Of a DNA stretch of 64,000 bases, positions 35,704-45,925 are shown in pieces. Made by a program: the position numbers and the translations under genes. Position 1 is the first letter of the stretch, and each line of letters opens with the position of its first letter. The DNA is from Alistipes sp. Zagget8. GTDB lineage: Bacteria > Bacteroidota > Bacteroidia > Bacteroidales > Rikenellaceae. The notes below the pieces were generated by a model that did not search any database, was not told where the DNA came from, and worked only from the letters and a program-made list of their open reading frames with translations. Location of the stretch: contig MSHJ01000011.1 of the NCBI GenBank assembly GCA_001941065.1, forward strand, positions 186,001 to 250,000, given 5' to 3'.

Positions 35704-36084
35704 ATGGCACGTATAGTCGGTGTAGATTTACCGAAAAACAAAAGAGGCGAGATCGGCCTGACCTATATTTACGGCATCGGTCGCTCGACGGCTCGCAAAA
35801 TTCTCGAGACGGCTGGCATCAGCTACGATCTCAAAGTACAGGACTGGTCGGACGACCAGGTCGGTGCGATCCGTTCGACGATCGCCGACATGGGCATCAA
35901 GGTCGAGGGCGAATGCCGCTCGATGGTCCAGATGAACATCAAACGCCTGATGGATATCGGCTGCTACCGCGGCATCCGTCACCGTCTGGGTCTCCCGGTC
36001 CGCGGCCAGTCGACCAAGAACAACGCGCGTACCCGCAAGGGCCGCAAGAAGACTGTCGCAAACAAGAAAAAGGCAACGAAGTAA
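35704..36084 (+). CDS. rpsM: 30S ribosomal protein S13
   Basis: 126 residues; 30S head protein touching the P-site tRNA and the 50S subunit. [40 protein letters not shown] and [20 protein letters not shown] are canonical; the C-terminal tail is Lys-rich. Confidence 0.98.
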   Translation: MARIVGVDLPKNKRGEIGLTYIYGIGRSTARKILETAGISYDLKVQDWSDDQVGAIRSTIADMGIKVEGECRSMVQMNIKRLMDIGCYRGIRHRLGLPVRGQSTKNNARTRKGRKKTVANKKKATK

Positions 36085-36097
36085 TCTTTAGAGAATT

Positions 36098-36487
36098 ATG
36101 GCAAAGAAAACTGGAACAGTTAAGAAAAAGGTTGTCAAGGTCGGTGCCCTGGGTAACGTCTATGTGCACTCCACTTTCAACAACGTGATCATCACCATCA
36201 CCAACGAGGTGGGTGACGTCATCAGCTGGTCGTCGGCCGGTAAGATGGGCTTCCGTGGTTCGAAGAAGAATACTCCGTATGCCGCACAGACCGCTTCGCA
36301 GGATTGCGCAAAGGTCGCTTACGACATGGGTCTGCGCAAGGTGAAAGTTTATGTAAAGGGTCCGGGTGCCGGCCGCGAGTCGGCTGTGCGCACCATCCAC
36401 GGCGCAGGTATCGAGGTGATGGAGATCATCGACGTTACGCCGCTGCCGCATAACGGTTGCCGTGCTCCTAACCGCCGCCGCGTATAA
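36098..36487 (+). CDS. rpsK: 30S ribosomal protein S11
   Basis: 129 residues; lies on the platform near the E site. [40 protein letters not shown] and [15 protein letters not shown] are canonical. Thirteen bases after rpsM. Confidence 0.98.
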   Translation: MAKKTGTVKKKVVKVGALGNVYVHSTFNNVIITITNEVGDVISWSSAGKMGFRGSKKNTPYAAQTASQDCAKVAYDMGLRKVKVYVKGPGAGRESAVRTIHGAGIEVMEIIDVTPLPHNGCRAPNRRRV

Positions 36488-36537
36488 TTACGGCGACAGG
36501 TAAGGAATATTCAACGTTTTTTTAATAAGTTAAGACA

Positions 36538-37146
36538 ATGGGAAAATACATAGGACCTAAATCGAAAATCGCCCGCAAGTTCGGCGAAGCTATCTATGGT
36601 GCGGACAAGGTGCTCGAAAAGCGCAACTATCCTCCCGGACAGCACGGTCTGGCGCGCAAGCGCAAAAAGGTGTCGGAGTACGGCACGCAGTTGAGCGAGA
36701 AGCAGAAGGCCAAATATACCTACGGCCTGCTGGAGAAGCAGTTCTCGCGCACCTACGATCAGGCGTCGCGCATGGGCGGCATCACGGGTGAGAACCTGCT
36801 GAAGCTGCTGGAGTGCCGTCTGGACAATGTCGTTTACCGCTTGGGTATCGCCCCGACGCGTGCAGCTGCCCGCCAGCTCGTTTCGCACTGCCACATCTGT
36901 GTGAACGGCAACGTCGTGAACATTCCTTCGTACTCGCTGCGTGCGGGTGACGTTGTGTCGGTTCGCGAGAAGTCGAAGAGCCTGGAGGTGATCACGGTAT
37001 CTCTGGCCGGCTCGTCGAAGAGCCGTTACGCCTGGTTGGAGTGGGACAACGCCTCGATGAGCGGAAGGTTCCTCCAGCGCCCGGAGCGTGAGGAGATCCC
37101 CGAGAACATCAAGGAGCAGCTCATCGTCGAGTTGTACTCGAAGTAG
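36538..37146 (+). CDS. rpsD: 30S ribosomal protein S4
   Basis: 202 residues; primary binder of the 16S 5' domain. Seen: [40 protein letters not shown], and the S4 RNA-binding domain [20 protein letters not shown]. The N-terminal zinc Cys cluster of some bacteria is absent. Standard order: rpsK, rpsD, rpoA. Confidence 0.98.
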   Translation: MGKYIGPKSKIARKFGEAIYGADKVLEKRNYPPGQHGLARKRKKVSEYGTQLSEKQKAKYTYGLLEKQFSRTYDQASRMGGITGENLLKLLECRLDNVVYRLGIAPTRAAARQLVSHCHICVNGNVVNIPSYSLRAGDVVSVREKSKSLEVITVSLAGSSKSRYAWLEWDNASMSGRFLQRPEREEIPENIKEQLIVELYSK

Positions 37147-37167
37147 TAATCAAACAAATTCACTATT

Positions 37168-38160
37168 ATGGCAATATTAGCATTCCAGAAACCTGAGAAG
37201 GTTATTATGCTTGAATCCACTTCGTCGTTCGGAAAGTTCGAGTTCCGGCCACTGGAGCCCGGATTCGGTAGGACTGTCGGTAACGCTTTACGTCGTATTC
37301 TGCTCTCCTCGCTCGAGGGGTACGCGATCACGACTGTCAAGGTAGCCGGTGTCGATCACGAGTTTGCCGCTATCCCCGGTGTGATGGAGGATATGTTGAA
37401 CATCATCCTCAATCTGAAGCAGGTTCGTTTTATCCGCACAGTCGACAATCAGGATGCAGAAAAAGTATCCATTAACGTTGCGGGTGTGACGGAGCTGACT
37501 GCCGGATATATCTCGAATTACCTGTCGTTCTTCAAGGTGCTCAACCCCGACCTGGTGATCTGTCACCTGGCCCCGGGCACCAAGATGCAGATGACCCTCA
37601 CGATCGGCAAGGGCCGCGGCTATGTGCCTGCGGAGGAGAATGCCCCCGCCGAGAGCGAGTTCGGAACGCTTCCGATCGACTCGATTTTCACGCCCATCAA
37701 GAACGTGAAATATTCGATCGAGGACTACCGCGTCGAGCAGAGGACCGACTACGAGAAGCTGAATTTGGAAATTACCACCGACGGGTCGATTCACCCCAAG
37801 GAGGCTCTGAAAGAGGCCGCCAAGATTCTCATCCAGCACTTTATGCTCTTCTCCGACGAGAAGATCACCGTCAACATGGAAGACACGAACGGTGCCGAAG
37901 AGTTCGATGAGGATGTTCTCCACATGCGCCAGCTGCTGAAGACCAAGCTCTCGGATCAGGACCTCTCGGTCCGCGCCCTGAACTGTCTGAAGGCTGCCGA
38001 CGTGGATACCGTGGGGGATCTCGTGAAGCTGAACCGCAACGACCTGCTGAAATTCCGCAATTTCGGCAAGAAATCGCTGACGGAGCTGGACGAGCTGCTG
38101 ACCTCGCTGAACCTGAAGTTCGGTATGGACGTATCAATCTACAAACTTGACAAAGATTAA
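37168..38160 (+). CDS. rpoA: RNA polymerase alpha subunit
   Basis: 330 residues. The N-terminal dimerisation domain includes [20 protein letters not shown] and [16 protein letters not shown]; the linker is acidic; the C-terminal domain has [20 protein letters not shown] and [18 protein letters not shown], which contacts promoters and activators. Four bases before rplQ. Confidence 0.98.
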   Translation: MAILAFQKPEKVIMLESTSSFGKFEFRPLEPGFGRTVGNALRRILLSSLEGYAITTVKVAGVDHEFAAIPGVMEDMLNIILNLKQVRFIRTVDNQDAEKVSINVAGVTELTAGYISNYLSFFKVLNPDLVICHLAPGTKMQMTLTIGKGRGYVPAEENAPAESEFGTLPIDSIFTPIKNVKYSIEDYRVEQRTDYEKLNLEITTDGSIHPKEALKEAAKILIQHFMLFSDEKITVNMEDTNGAEEFDEDVLHMRQLLKTKLSDQDLSVRALNCLKAADVDTVGDLVKLNRNDLLKFRNFGKKSLTELDELLTSLNLKFGMDVSIYKLDKD

Positions 38161-38164
38161 TTAA

Positions 38165-38776
38165 ATGAGACACAATAAGAAATTCAACCACCTCGGCCGT
38201 CAGGCGGGACACCGCCGGGCGATGCTTTCGAACATGGCATCGTCGCTGATCATGCACAAGCGCATCGAGACCACCGTTGCGAAGGCAAAGGCCGTACGGA
38301 TGTTCGTGGAGCCTCTGGTGACCAAGGCCAAGGAGGACACGACCCACTCGCGCCGCGTAGTATTCTCGTACCTGAAGCAGAAGGAGGCCGTTACGGAGCT
38401 GTTCCGTACGATCGCCCCGAAGATTGCCGAGCGTCCGGGCGGTTACACCCGCATCCTGAAGACCGGTTTCCGGCTGGGCGATGCTGCCGACATGTGCATC
38501 ATCGAGTTCGTCGATTTCAACGAGGCTTACACGCTGGGTATCGCTCCGGCTGCCGCTTCGGAGGCGAAACCCAAGACGCGCCGTTCGCGCAAGCCCGCAG
38601 CGAAGAAGACCGACGCTGTCGAGGAGGCTACCGTTGTCGAAGGCGGTGAGGCCAAGAAGGCCGCAGCGCCCAAGAAGGCTGCCGCCCCGAAGAAGCCCGC
38701 AGCTCCGAAGGCCGCTTCGGCCAAGGTTGCCGCTCCGAAGGTTGCCAAGAAGACCAACGTAGGCAAGAAAATGTAA
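38165..38776 (+). CDS. rplQ: 50S ribosomal protein L17 with a long basic tail
   Basis: 203 residues against about 125-160 in most bacteria. The core is [60 protein letters not shown]. The last 70 or so residues are a Lys/Ala/Pro-rich tail ([20 protein letters not shown]) that resembles eukaryotic or histone-H1-like tails. Last gene of the cluster. Confidence 0.96.
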   Translation: MRHNKKFNHLGRQAGHRRAMLSNMASSLIMHKRIETTVAKAKAVRMFVEPLVTKAKEDTTHSRRVVFSYLKQKEAVTELFRTIAPKIAERPGGYTRILKTGFRLGDAADMCIIEFVDFNEAYTLGIAPAAASEAKPKTRRSRKPAAKKTDAVEEATVVEGGEAKKAAAPKKAAAPKKPAAPKAASAKVAAPKVAKKTNVGKKM

Positions 38777-38821
38777 TTGATTTTCCGTGATAGCGGCGCA
38801 GTTGTGCCGCTGCCGTCAAAG

Positions 38822-38866
38822 TCCGCGAATGGGTAGTACTTAGGTACATCCCATCCGCGGATTTTT
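38822..38866 (+). terminator. Rho-independent terminator of the ribosomal cluster
   Basis: A long stem TCCGCG (38822-38827), bulged A, then ATGGG, pairs with CCCAT (38850-38854) and CGCGGA (38856-38861). The apex forms a second small hairpin (GTACTTAGGTAC). It is followed by TTTTT. A weaker AGCGGC/GCCGCT hairpin (38792-38811) precedes it. Confidence 0.9.
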
Positions 38867-38918
38867 CGTGCGGTGCCGCGACTGCACCGTGCTGATAAAA
38901 GGGAATAATAGGTCCGAT

Positions 38919-38949
38919 TTTGCTATTCCGAATTAATATTATATCTTTG
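38919..38949 (+). promoter_or_regulatory. Promoter of the SusC/SusD locus
   Basis: TTTG at 38919-38922, a 19-base spacer, and TATCTTTG at 38942-38949: a consensus Bacteroidales promoter. The predicted start is about 38956, giving a leader of about 97 bases before the ATG at 39053. Confidence 0.85.
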
Positions 38950-39052
38950 CCGCATCCCCTCCGGTGTCGGATACCTGCCCGGAGTCTATAAAAGTCAAAT
39001 GAATTCCGATCTGCCGGGGCCGTTCCTCCGGTGGAAGAAACGCTCCGAATCT

Positions 39053-42000
39053 ATGAAACTGCGACTCCTGTTGCTGCTGTTGTCTGTGCTGATTTCCCCC
39101 CCCCCTCCAGTTTGTCCATGCACAGAATAACACATCCAAGCCCGGCCGGACAATAACCGGTAATGTCAAGAACGAGAAAGGCGAGTTCATTGTCGGCGCC
39201 TCGGTCTATGTGAAATCGACGCCCCGCATCGGTACCGCAACCGACGCCAAGGGCGAATTTCACCTGCAGGGAATTCCGCCGGGCAAGCAGACCATCGTCT
39301 TCACCTTCATCGGCATGGTCCCCTTCGAGGTGGAGTATGCCAATCAGCGCGATATGGATGTCGTGCTCAAGGAGGATGCCACGGAGGTCAATGAGGTGGT
39401 GGTGACGGGTATTTACAGCCGCGACAAGAACAGTTTCGCCGGTTCGGCGACGACCTACACGGGTAAGGAGCTGCGGGCCATCGGAACGAAGAACGTCTTT
39501 CAGAGTCTCAAGACCCTCGAACCCGCTTTGACGCTTGTCGAGAACCGCGCTTTCGGTTCCGACCCCAACCGGCTGCCCGACCTGGAAATCCGCGGCAAGA
39601 CCAGCCTGGTGGGCGACCTCACCACCGAGTATGACAATACGGCTAACCAGCCGCTCTTCATCCTCGACGGTATCGAGGTGGAGATCGCCCAGATCCAGAA
39701 CCTGAGCATGGACCGTATCGCCAGCGTCACGGTGCTCAAGGATGCCGCCTCGGCAGCCATCTATGGTTCGAAGGCCTCCAACGGCGTGATTGTCGTCGAG
39801 ACGGTCAAGCCCGAGCCGGGGCAGTTGCGGGTCTCCTATTCGGCCGACCTGCGGTTCGAGTTCCCCGACCTCTCCGACTACAACCTGATGAATGCCGAAG
39901 AGAAGCTCCGCTACGAGGTGTTGGCCGGACGTTATGTCGGCGAGGACCAGGATCAGCTCGATGCGCTCTACAATTCGCGGCTGGCCGAGGTGATGCGCGG
40001 CGTGGATACCTATTGGCTTTCGGTCCCCCTGCGCTCGGTGCTGAACCACACGCACAGCGTCTATATCGACGGCGGCAGCGAGGCCATGCTCTACGGCGTG
40101 GGACTGAATTACAGCGATCAGAAAGGTATCATGAAGGGCTCCGAAAAGGGAGTCACCGGCGGCAACATCAACCTCGTCTACCGGACCGACAAGCTGATTT
40201 TCTCAAACGATTTCAGCTTCGATTATGTGAAGAGCGAGCGCGAGCCGGTCTCCTTTTCGACCTTTGCCCAGGCCAATCCCTATTACCGCAAATACAATGA
40301 GGACGGGGAGATTCCGGAGTTTCTGGAGCCTTATTCCGTGGCGCAGGAGTTCATCTACAACCCGCTCTACCAGCTCCGCAAAGTGGTCAATACCGATGTG
40401 ACGAAGGACCTTGGGCTGCGCAACAATTTCACGGTCATCTGGCGTCCCGTGACCTCGCTGCAGGTCCGCGGGCGGCTCGCCCTGAACAAGACGATCTCTG
40501 AGCGCGAAGCGTTCAAGTCGCCCGCGCACTCCGATTTCAACGGTTCGACCTCCAAAGGCTCCTACACGACGGAAAAGACCGACCTGATGAGCTACAACGG
40601 CGACTTGACCGTTACCTACGGCCGGCTTTTCGGCCATCACCAGATCAACGCCGTCGGCGGCTGGAATTTCAGCTCGCGCACGCAGAAGAACACCGGGTAC
40701 GAGATTTTCGGATTCACGAGCGACCTGCACCAGAACCCTTCGTTCTCCGAGGGTTTCCAGCAGGGCGACAAACCGAGCTACACCGACCGTATCAGTCGCA
40801 GCACGAGCTTCTACCTCAATGGCAACTATTCCTACCGCAACCGCTATCTGTTCGATGCCAGCCTGCGTATGGACGGGTCGTCGGTTTTCGGTTCGGAGAA
40901 CCTCTTCACGACGACGTGGGCCGTGGGCGTGGGTTGGAACATCCACAACGAGGCGTGGTGCAAGGCCAAATGGCTCGACCTGCTGAAAGTGCGGTTCTCG
41001 ATCGGTAATCCCGGAAACCAGAATTTCGACGCCTACACGGCCTCGGGAACCTACATTTACAACTCGACTTACCAGAACCTCTTCGGAACCAGCGCGATTC
41101 TCGAGAAATTCGGCAATCCGAATCTCAAGTGGCAGAAAACCATTGACAAGAACCTCGGTCTCGATGTCGACATTCTCGACCGCGTGAAATTTTCGGTGGA
41201 TTTTTACCACAAGAACACCGACCCGCTGCTGGCTCAGATTCCCGTGCCCCCGTCGCTGGGTACGACGCGCATCTACACCAATTTCGGCGGTCAGATTTCG
41301 AAAGGATTTTCGGGCAGTCTCAACGTGGTGGTCATGAAGCGGCAGTACCTGCGCTGGAGCGTGAACGCCTCTTTCAGCCAGAACCGCTCGGAGTACCGCA
41401 ACATCGGCGACAAGCTCGATTTCATGAACGAGAAGGGCAGCGCCACGACCTTCAAGCGTTATTACGACGGTGCCAGCCCCGACGACATCTGGGCCGTGCG
41501 GTCGCACGGCATCGACCCCTCCTCCGGGCGCGAGGTCTTCATCCGCAAGGACGGCAGCTATACGTTCAAGTACGACGCCAACGACGAGGTGGTGGTCGGC
41601 TCCTCGGCTCCCGATCTGGAGGGAGTCATCGGAACCTCGATTTTCTATAAGGGTTTTTCGGCCAGCGTCAACCTGCGTTACAGCTTCGGGGCCGACGTCT
41701 TCGCTTCGGCGCTCTACAACAAGGTGGAGAACATCTCCGAAACGGCGCTTTACTACAATCTCGACCGGCGTGCGCTGCACGACCGCTGGCAGGAACCCGG
41801 CAACAGGGCCCGTTTCAAGGCCATCAGCATCGACGACACTACGCCCATGTCGTCACGCTTCGTGCTCCGGGAGAACTACATCTCCGGGGAGTCGATCACC
41901 ATCGGTTACGAGACCTCGGCCCGCTGGCTGCATGTCGTCGGCGTCAAGGGCGCTTCGTTCCGCTTCTATATGAACGACATCTTCCGCCTGGCCTCCTTCA

Positions 42001-42068
42001 AGGAGGAGCGAGGTACGGACTATCCCTTTTCGAAAAGTTTCTCGCTGTCGATCGGCCTGCGTTTCTGA
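39053..42068 (+). CDS. SusC-like TonB-dependent receptor, out of frame at a poly-C tract
   Basis: ATG at 39053 gives MKLRLLLLLLSVLIS, then ten C push the frame to a TAA at 39128-39130 (25 codons). With nine C the frame is restored: PPLQFVHA, a signal-peptidase site before QNNTSKPG, and GRTITGNVKNEKGEFIVGAS, the start of a carboxypeptidase-regulatory-like domain, joining the frame at 39210 (GTG) that runs on for 952 codons. The on-state protein would have about 1004 residues. Plug: PLFILDGIEVEIAQI, ITVLKDAASAAIYGS-type sequence (VTVLKDAASAAIYGS); 22-strand barrel ending in SFSLSIGLRF. Substrate unknown. Heads a six-gene locus. Confidence 0.9.
39096..39105 (+). repeat. Poly-C tract (10 C) in the SusC-like signal-peptide region
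   Basis: Ten consecutive C between GATTT and TCCAG. Nine or twelve C keep the signal peptide and receptor in one frame; ten, as here, do not. Such tracts change length by slipped-strand mispairing. Confidence 0.85.
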
Positions 42069-42089
42069 TCCGAAAATCCGAAAAACTGT

Positions 42090-43553
42090 ATGCTTATGAA
42101 AATGACCAAGCTATATTTCCTGATGGCGCTGGCGCTGTTGTCGGGCGGCTGCAAGGGCTGGCTGACGATCGATTCGTCGGACCGTATCATGGAAAACGCC
42201 CTGTTCGAGAATGAGGAGGGATTTTTTACGGCGCTCAACGGCATCTATGCCGAACTGCCGCAGGCGAGTCTCTACGGCAAGTCGCTCGCGGCCGTTACGT
42301 TCGACGTGCAGGCCCAGTATTTCGATACCACACAGCCTTCGACCCACGCCTTCAACACGCTGGGCGCCTATTCCGCGGAGGCCCGCAAGACGGCCGTCGC
42401 CGACACGTGGGACAAGGCCTATTTCGTCATCGCCAACGTCAACAAGATACTCGAGCACTGCGAGAGCGAACGCGATGTGCTCTCCGACCGTGCCTACCAC
42501 GTCATCCGCGGCGAGATGCTGGGAATGCGGGCGCTGCTGCACTTCGAGGTGCTGCGCATCTTCGGGCCCATTTTCGCGGAGGCTCCTGCCCGCGTTTCGA
42601 TTCCCTACCGCACGAGCAGCGAACTGACTGTCACGCCGCTGCTGCCTGCGAACGAGGTGGCCGAAAAGATCGACGGGGATTTCACCGATGCGCTCTCCGA
42701 GCTTGCGGAGTGGGACCCCGTGCGTACCGAAGGGCGGCTGAACGACGAAACGACCGGTTCGGTGCGTTACCGGAGCCGTCACCTGCGGCTCAACTACTTT
42801 GCCGTGAAAGCGCTTCAGGCACGTCTGGCCATCTATACCGGTGACCGGAAACTGGCCGGTCGGCTGGCCGGGGAGGTGATCGACGAGGCCGGGGCGTTCT
42901 TTCCCTTTGCCTCGCGCGAGGATGTGACCGGGCAGACCGCCGTCGGCGTGGCCACGCAGAACTCCGAAGACCGCATCTTTTCATCGGAGGCGCTCTTTTC
43001 GGCGGTCAACTCGAAACGCACGAGCGACATCCACGACAAGTTTTTCTCCAACAAACTCGAACAGACCAATCTGCTTACGATGGGTGAACTGGCCGTGCAC
43101 AACCTCTACGATTCGGAAAGCGACCTGCGCACCTACCAGTGGCAGACGCTCAAGAATACCGAGGGTGTGGACCAGCGTTTCTTCGTCAAATACGGGCAGG
43201 TGCAGGACATGGACCTGGGCTACGCCTCGATGGTCCCCGTTGTCCGGATGGCGGAGATGTACCTGATCGCCGCCGAGTGCGAGGACTCCAAGGCGACGGC
43301 CTACGAATGGCTCAACGCCCTCCGCTCGGCCCGCAAGGCGACCTCGCTGCCCGCGACGGGAACGCTGGCCAATGATCTCACGGAGGAGTATATCCGCGAA
43401 TTCGTCGGCGAGGGGCAGCTTTTCTGGTACTACAAGCGCCTGCGCAAGACCTCGATCCGGAAAATCTACAACAACAACGGCGGCTATCTGGAGTTCGATC
43501 CGGCGAATTACCTCTTCGCGCTGCCCGAGAAGGAACAGGAGCACCACAAATAG
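42090..43553 (+). CDS. SusD/RagB-like surface lipoprotein
   Basis: 487 residues; starts MLMKMTKLYFLMALALLSGGC, where the lipobox Cys is residue 21 (a start at 42096 is possible). The SusD fold is indicated by an early WLTIDSS, TWDKAYFVIANVNKILEHCE (TPR-like helices), the SusD-type core IRGEMLGMRALLHFEVLRIF and the C-terminal VPVVRMAEMYLIAAECEDS and YIREFVGEGQLFWYYKRLRK. It would cap the SusC-like receptor and bind the ligand at the surface. It follows the receptor by 21 bases. Confidence 0.95.
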   Translation: MLMKMTKLYFLMALALLSGGCKGWLTIDSSDRIMENALFENEEGFFTALNGIYAELPQASLYGKSLAAVTFDVQAQYFDTTQPSTHAFNTLGAYSAEARKTAVADTWDKAYFVIANVNKILEHCESERDVLSDRAYHVIRGEMLGMRALLHFEVLRIFGPIFAEAPARVSIPYRTSSELTVTPLLPANEVAEKIDGDFTDALSELAEWDPVRTEGRLNDETTGSVRYRSRHLRLNYFAVKALQARLAIYTGDRKLAGRLAGEVIDEAGAFFPFASREDVTGQTAVGVATQNSEDRIFSSEALFSAVNSKRTSDIHDKFFSNKLEQTNLLTMGELAVHNLYDSESDLRTYQWQTLKNTEGVDQRFFVKYGQVQDMDLGYASMVPVVRMAEMYLIAAECEDSKATAYEWLNALRSARKATSLPATGTLANDLTEEYIREFVGEGQLFWYYKRLRKTSIRKIYNNNGGYLEFDPANYLFALPEKEQEHHK

Positions 43554-43561
43554 CGTTCGAT

Positions 43562-44365
43562 ATGAAAAATTACAGATACGGACTGATTCCGATGCTTGCG
43601 GCCGCGGCCCTTGCATTCGGGGCCTGCAACGAATCCATCCGGACCTACGACGGCCAGACGGGAATCTATTTCGCCATGCTGCAATCGGGCAGCGACGAGG
43701 AGAATCCCCGCTACACCGCCGATTCGAGTCTCCCGTTCGCCCTGCTGCCCAGCGGAACCGACGAGCAGACCCTGCAGCTGCGGGTCAAGGTCATCGGTTC
43801 GGTGGCCGACTATCCGCGCGTCTTTGCCTACCGCACCGTTGCCGACCAGACCACGGCGCAGGAGGGACACGATTTTGAACTGCCCGAAGGCGACTGTACG
43901 GTCGGGGCCGGTGAGGTTTACGGTTACATTCCGATCCGGTTCTTCCGCCAGGCCTCGCTCGACGGGAAGGAGCTGACGCTCACGCTCGAACTGCTTCCCA
44001 ACGAATATTTCGACCTGCCGCTGAGCGAGTGGCTTCCGGTGAACGGGACCGAGACCGTGGGTACGGACGTCCTGCGCCACACCGTCACGGTGAGCGACAA
44101 GTACGTGCGGCTCGAGGGCTGGTCGGACCAGTTCTACGGGACCTATTCGGACAAGAAGATCAAACTCATGTGCAGCGTCTTCGACCTGACGCTCGCCGAT
44201 TTCCTGCCGGACGCCCTGTCGTTCATCGAGCGGAAGGTGCTGGGACAGAATTTCCGCCGCTACCTCGACGAAGAGGAGCGTGCCGGGCGGACCGTCTATG
44301 AAGATTACCTCGACGAGGAGGGTAATCCCGTAAAAATGGAATCCGGACCGGATTCGGCCGAATAA
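43562..44365 (+). CDS. DUF4843-type surface lipoprotein
   Basis: 267 residues; signal and lipobox in MLAAAALAFGAC (Cys22). Recognised by DGQTGIYFAMLQSGSDEE, FAYRTVADQTTAQEGHDFEL and GYIPIRFFRQAS, the pattern of the DUF4843 family that is commonly next to SusC/SusD pairs with a PKD-like protein and a zinc protease. Function unknown; probably an accessory surface binder. An acidic C-terminal extension (after about residue 220) has no obvious relative. Confidence 0.85.
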   Translation: MKNYRYGLIPMLAAAALAFGACNESIRTYDGQTGIYFAMLQSGSDEENPRYTADSSLPFALLPSGTDEQTLQLRVKVIGSVADYPRVFAYRTVADQTTAQEGHDFELPEGDCTVGAGEVYGYIPIRFFRQASLDGKELTLTLELLPNEYFDLPLSEWLPVNGTETVGTDVLRHTVTVSDKYVRLEGWSDQFYGTYSDKKIKLMCSVFDLTLADFLPDALSFIERKVLGQNFRRYLDEEERAGRTVYEDYLDEEGNPVKMESGPDSAE

Positions 44366-44378
44366 TGATTCAGAGCCT

Positions 44379-45908
44379 ATGAAAAAGAGCTGTTTGTTTG
44401 CGGTTTCCGCTCTCCTTCTCCTGCTGGGCGGCTGCTACGGCGACAAGGGGAATTACGATTACCGCGAGATCAACGAGATCGCCATCGGGGCCCGGGGCTT
44501 CGAGGGCGTGGAATACAAATTGCGTTCGGGCATCGACGAACTGAAAATCAGCCCCCACATCACCGCGTCGCAGGACCCTGAGCTTACCGGGGCCTACGAG
44601 TACGAATGGGTGGTCGTCGGCCAGGTCCGCAATCCGGGCGAGCGCACCACGATCGCCCGGACACGCGATCTGGACTACGCCGTGAACCTGCCCAGCGACG
44701 ACTACTCGCTGCTGCTGCGCATCACGGACCCCGGCACGGGGCTGATGTTCAGTCGCAGCACCACGATCTCGGTCAGCACGGCCTATACGCGCGGCTGGCT
44801 GGTCGCCGCCGAGGACGAGGAGGGCGGTACCGTCGTGGACATGGTGTCGATCAGCCGCGACACGCTGCTTCAGCGCGACGTGGTCAGGGACGACACCCGT
44901 CACCGGAATCCCTTGCGCATCTGGTGCGACAACAACGAGTACACGTCGCTGGCGCACGGGCGCATCTACCTCTCGACCGGGGAGGGGAGCTTCCTCTACG
45001 ACCGCGAATCTTTCGGGACGGACGACTATACCGTGATGCGGAACTATTTCGCCAATCCCCAGTACCTGACGCAAACCGCCGCCTCGGACATGATTCAGAT
45101 CGACGATAAATTCCGGGTCTTTCTGGTGGACGGCTACGCCTATGTATACAGTATTTCGTCGGTCAATACGGGCTATTTCGGCAATCCGGTCAACCGCTAT
45201 GCCGAGAGCTACGACTATGTGCGCATCGGCGACCGGATGGCCTACAACCTGAGCGGCGGCAGCGGCGCCGGGTCCATCACCACCGTCATGCTCTACAACG
45301 ACGACGACAAACGTTTTTGCTACCTGATGCGCAACGACGAAACCCTGCGGAACGCCACCGACACCGAATCGGACCTCGCCCTGTTCCCCTGGCGGACGGG
45401 GTTGGATTATGTGACGACCGTCAATTCGCGTTTCCTTTCGGGACAGTCGGCTACGATTCTCCGCGACCCCCAAACCGGGAAATACTGGATTTACACCTAT
45501 GCCTGCCTGCGTTCCGGCCCCAGCAAGGGGGCGCGTTACGAGATCGACGCTTCGGTGCCCGTGGCGGAGGTCGCGAACTGGTGCATGACCTCGCAGCACG
45601 GTTATATGCTCTACTCGGTGGGCGGCGTACTCTATGGTTATGATTTCCGCAACGCCCGGACGCCCGTGCAGTTGCTGGACTTTTCGCCCGCGGAGATTAC
45701 GCAGGTCCACGGCGACATCCACACCGTGGCCGAAAGCAACAAGGACTGCGTCTATATCTGCACCTACGAGGAGGGCACTCCGGGCAGCGGCCGCATTCGC
45801 AAGTACGCGGTGGCGGATACCGCCGACCGGATCGAACTCCGGGCCGATGAGAATACCGATTGGAAGGGATTCCAGCGCATCCGTTCGCTGTGGTTTAAGG
45901 AACTGTAA
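44379..45908 (+). CDS. PKD-like family surface lipoprotein
   Basis: 509 residues; signal and lipobox in AVSALLLLLGGC (Cys19). An N-terminal PKD-like beta domain (residues about 25-140: DELKISPHITASQDPEL, RTRDLDYAVNLP) is followed by a larger region with repeated beta motifs (GWLVAAEDEEGGTVVDMV, GYMLYSVGGVLYGYD) that may form a propeller. It is the usual partner of SusC/SusD-DUF4843-protease loci. Thirteen bases after the DUF4843 gene. Confidence 0.82.
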   Translation: MKKSCLFAVSALLLLLGGCYGDKGNYDYREINEIAIGARGFEGVEYKLRSGIDELKISPHITASQDPELTGAYEYEWVVVGQVRNPGERTTIARTRDLDYAVNLPSDDYSLLLRITDPGTGLMFSRSTTISVSTAYTRGWLVAAEDEEGGTVVDMVSISRDTLLQRDVVRDDTRHRNPLRIWCDNNEYTSLAHGRIYLSTGEGSFLYDRESFGTDDYTVMRNYFANPQYLTQTAASDMIQIDDKFRVFLVDGYAYVYSISSVNTGYFGNPVNRYAESYDYVRIGDRMAYNLSGGSGAGSITTVMLYNDDDKRFCYLMRNDETLRNATDTESDLALFPWRTGLDYVTTVNSRFLSGQSATILRDPQTGKYWIYTYACLRSGPSKGARYEIDASVPVAEVANWCMTSQHGYMLYSVGGVLYGYDFRNARTPVQLLDFSPAEITQVHGDIHTVAESNKDCVYICTYEEGTPGSGRIRKYAVADTADRIELRADENTDWKGFQRIRSLWFKEL

Positions 45909-45925
45909 CACAAACACAACACCCG

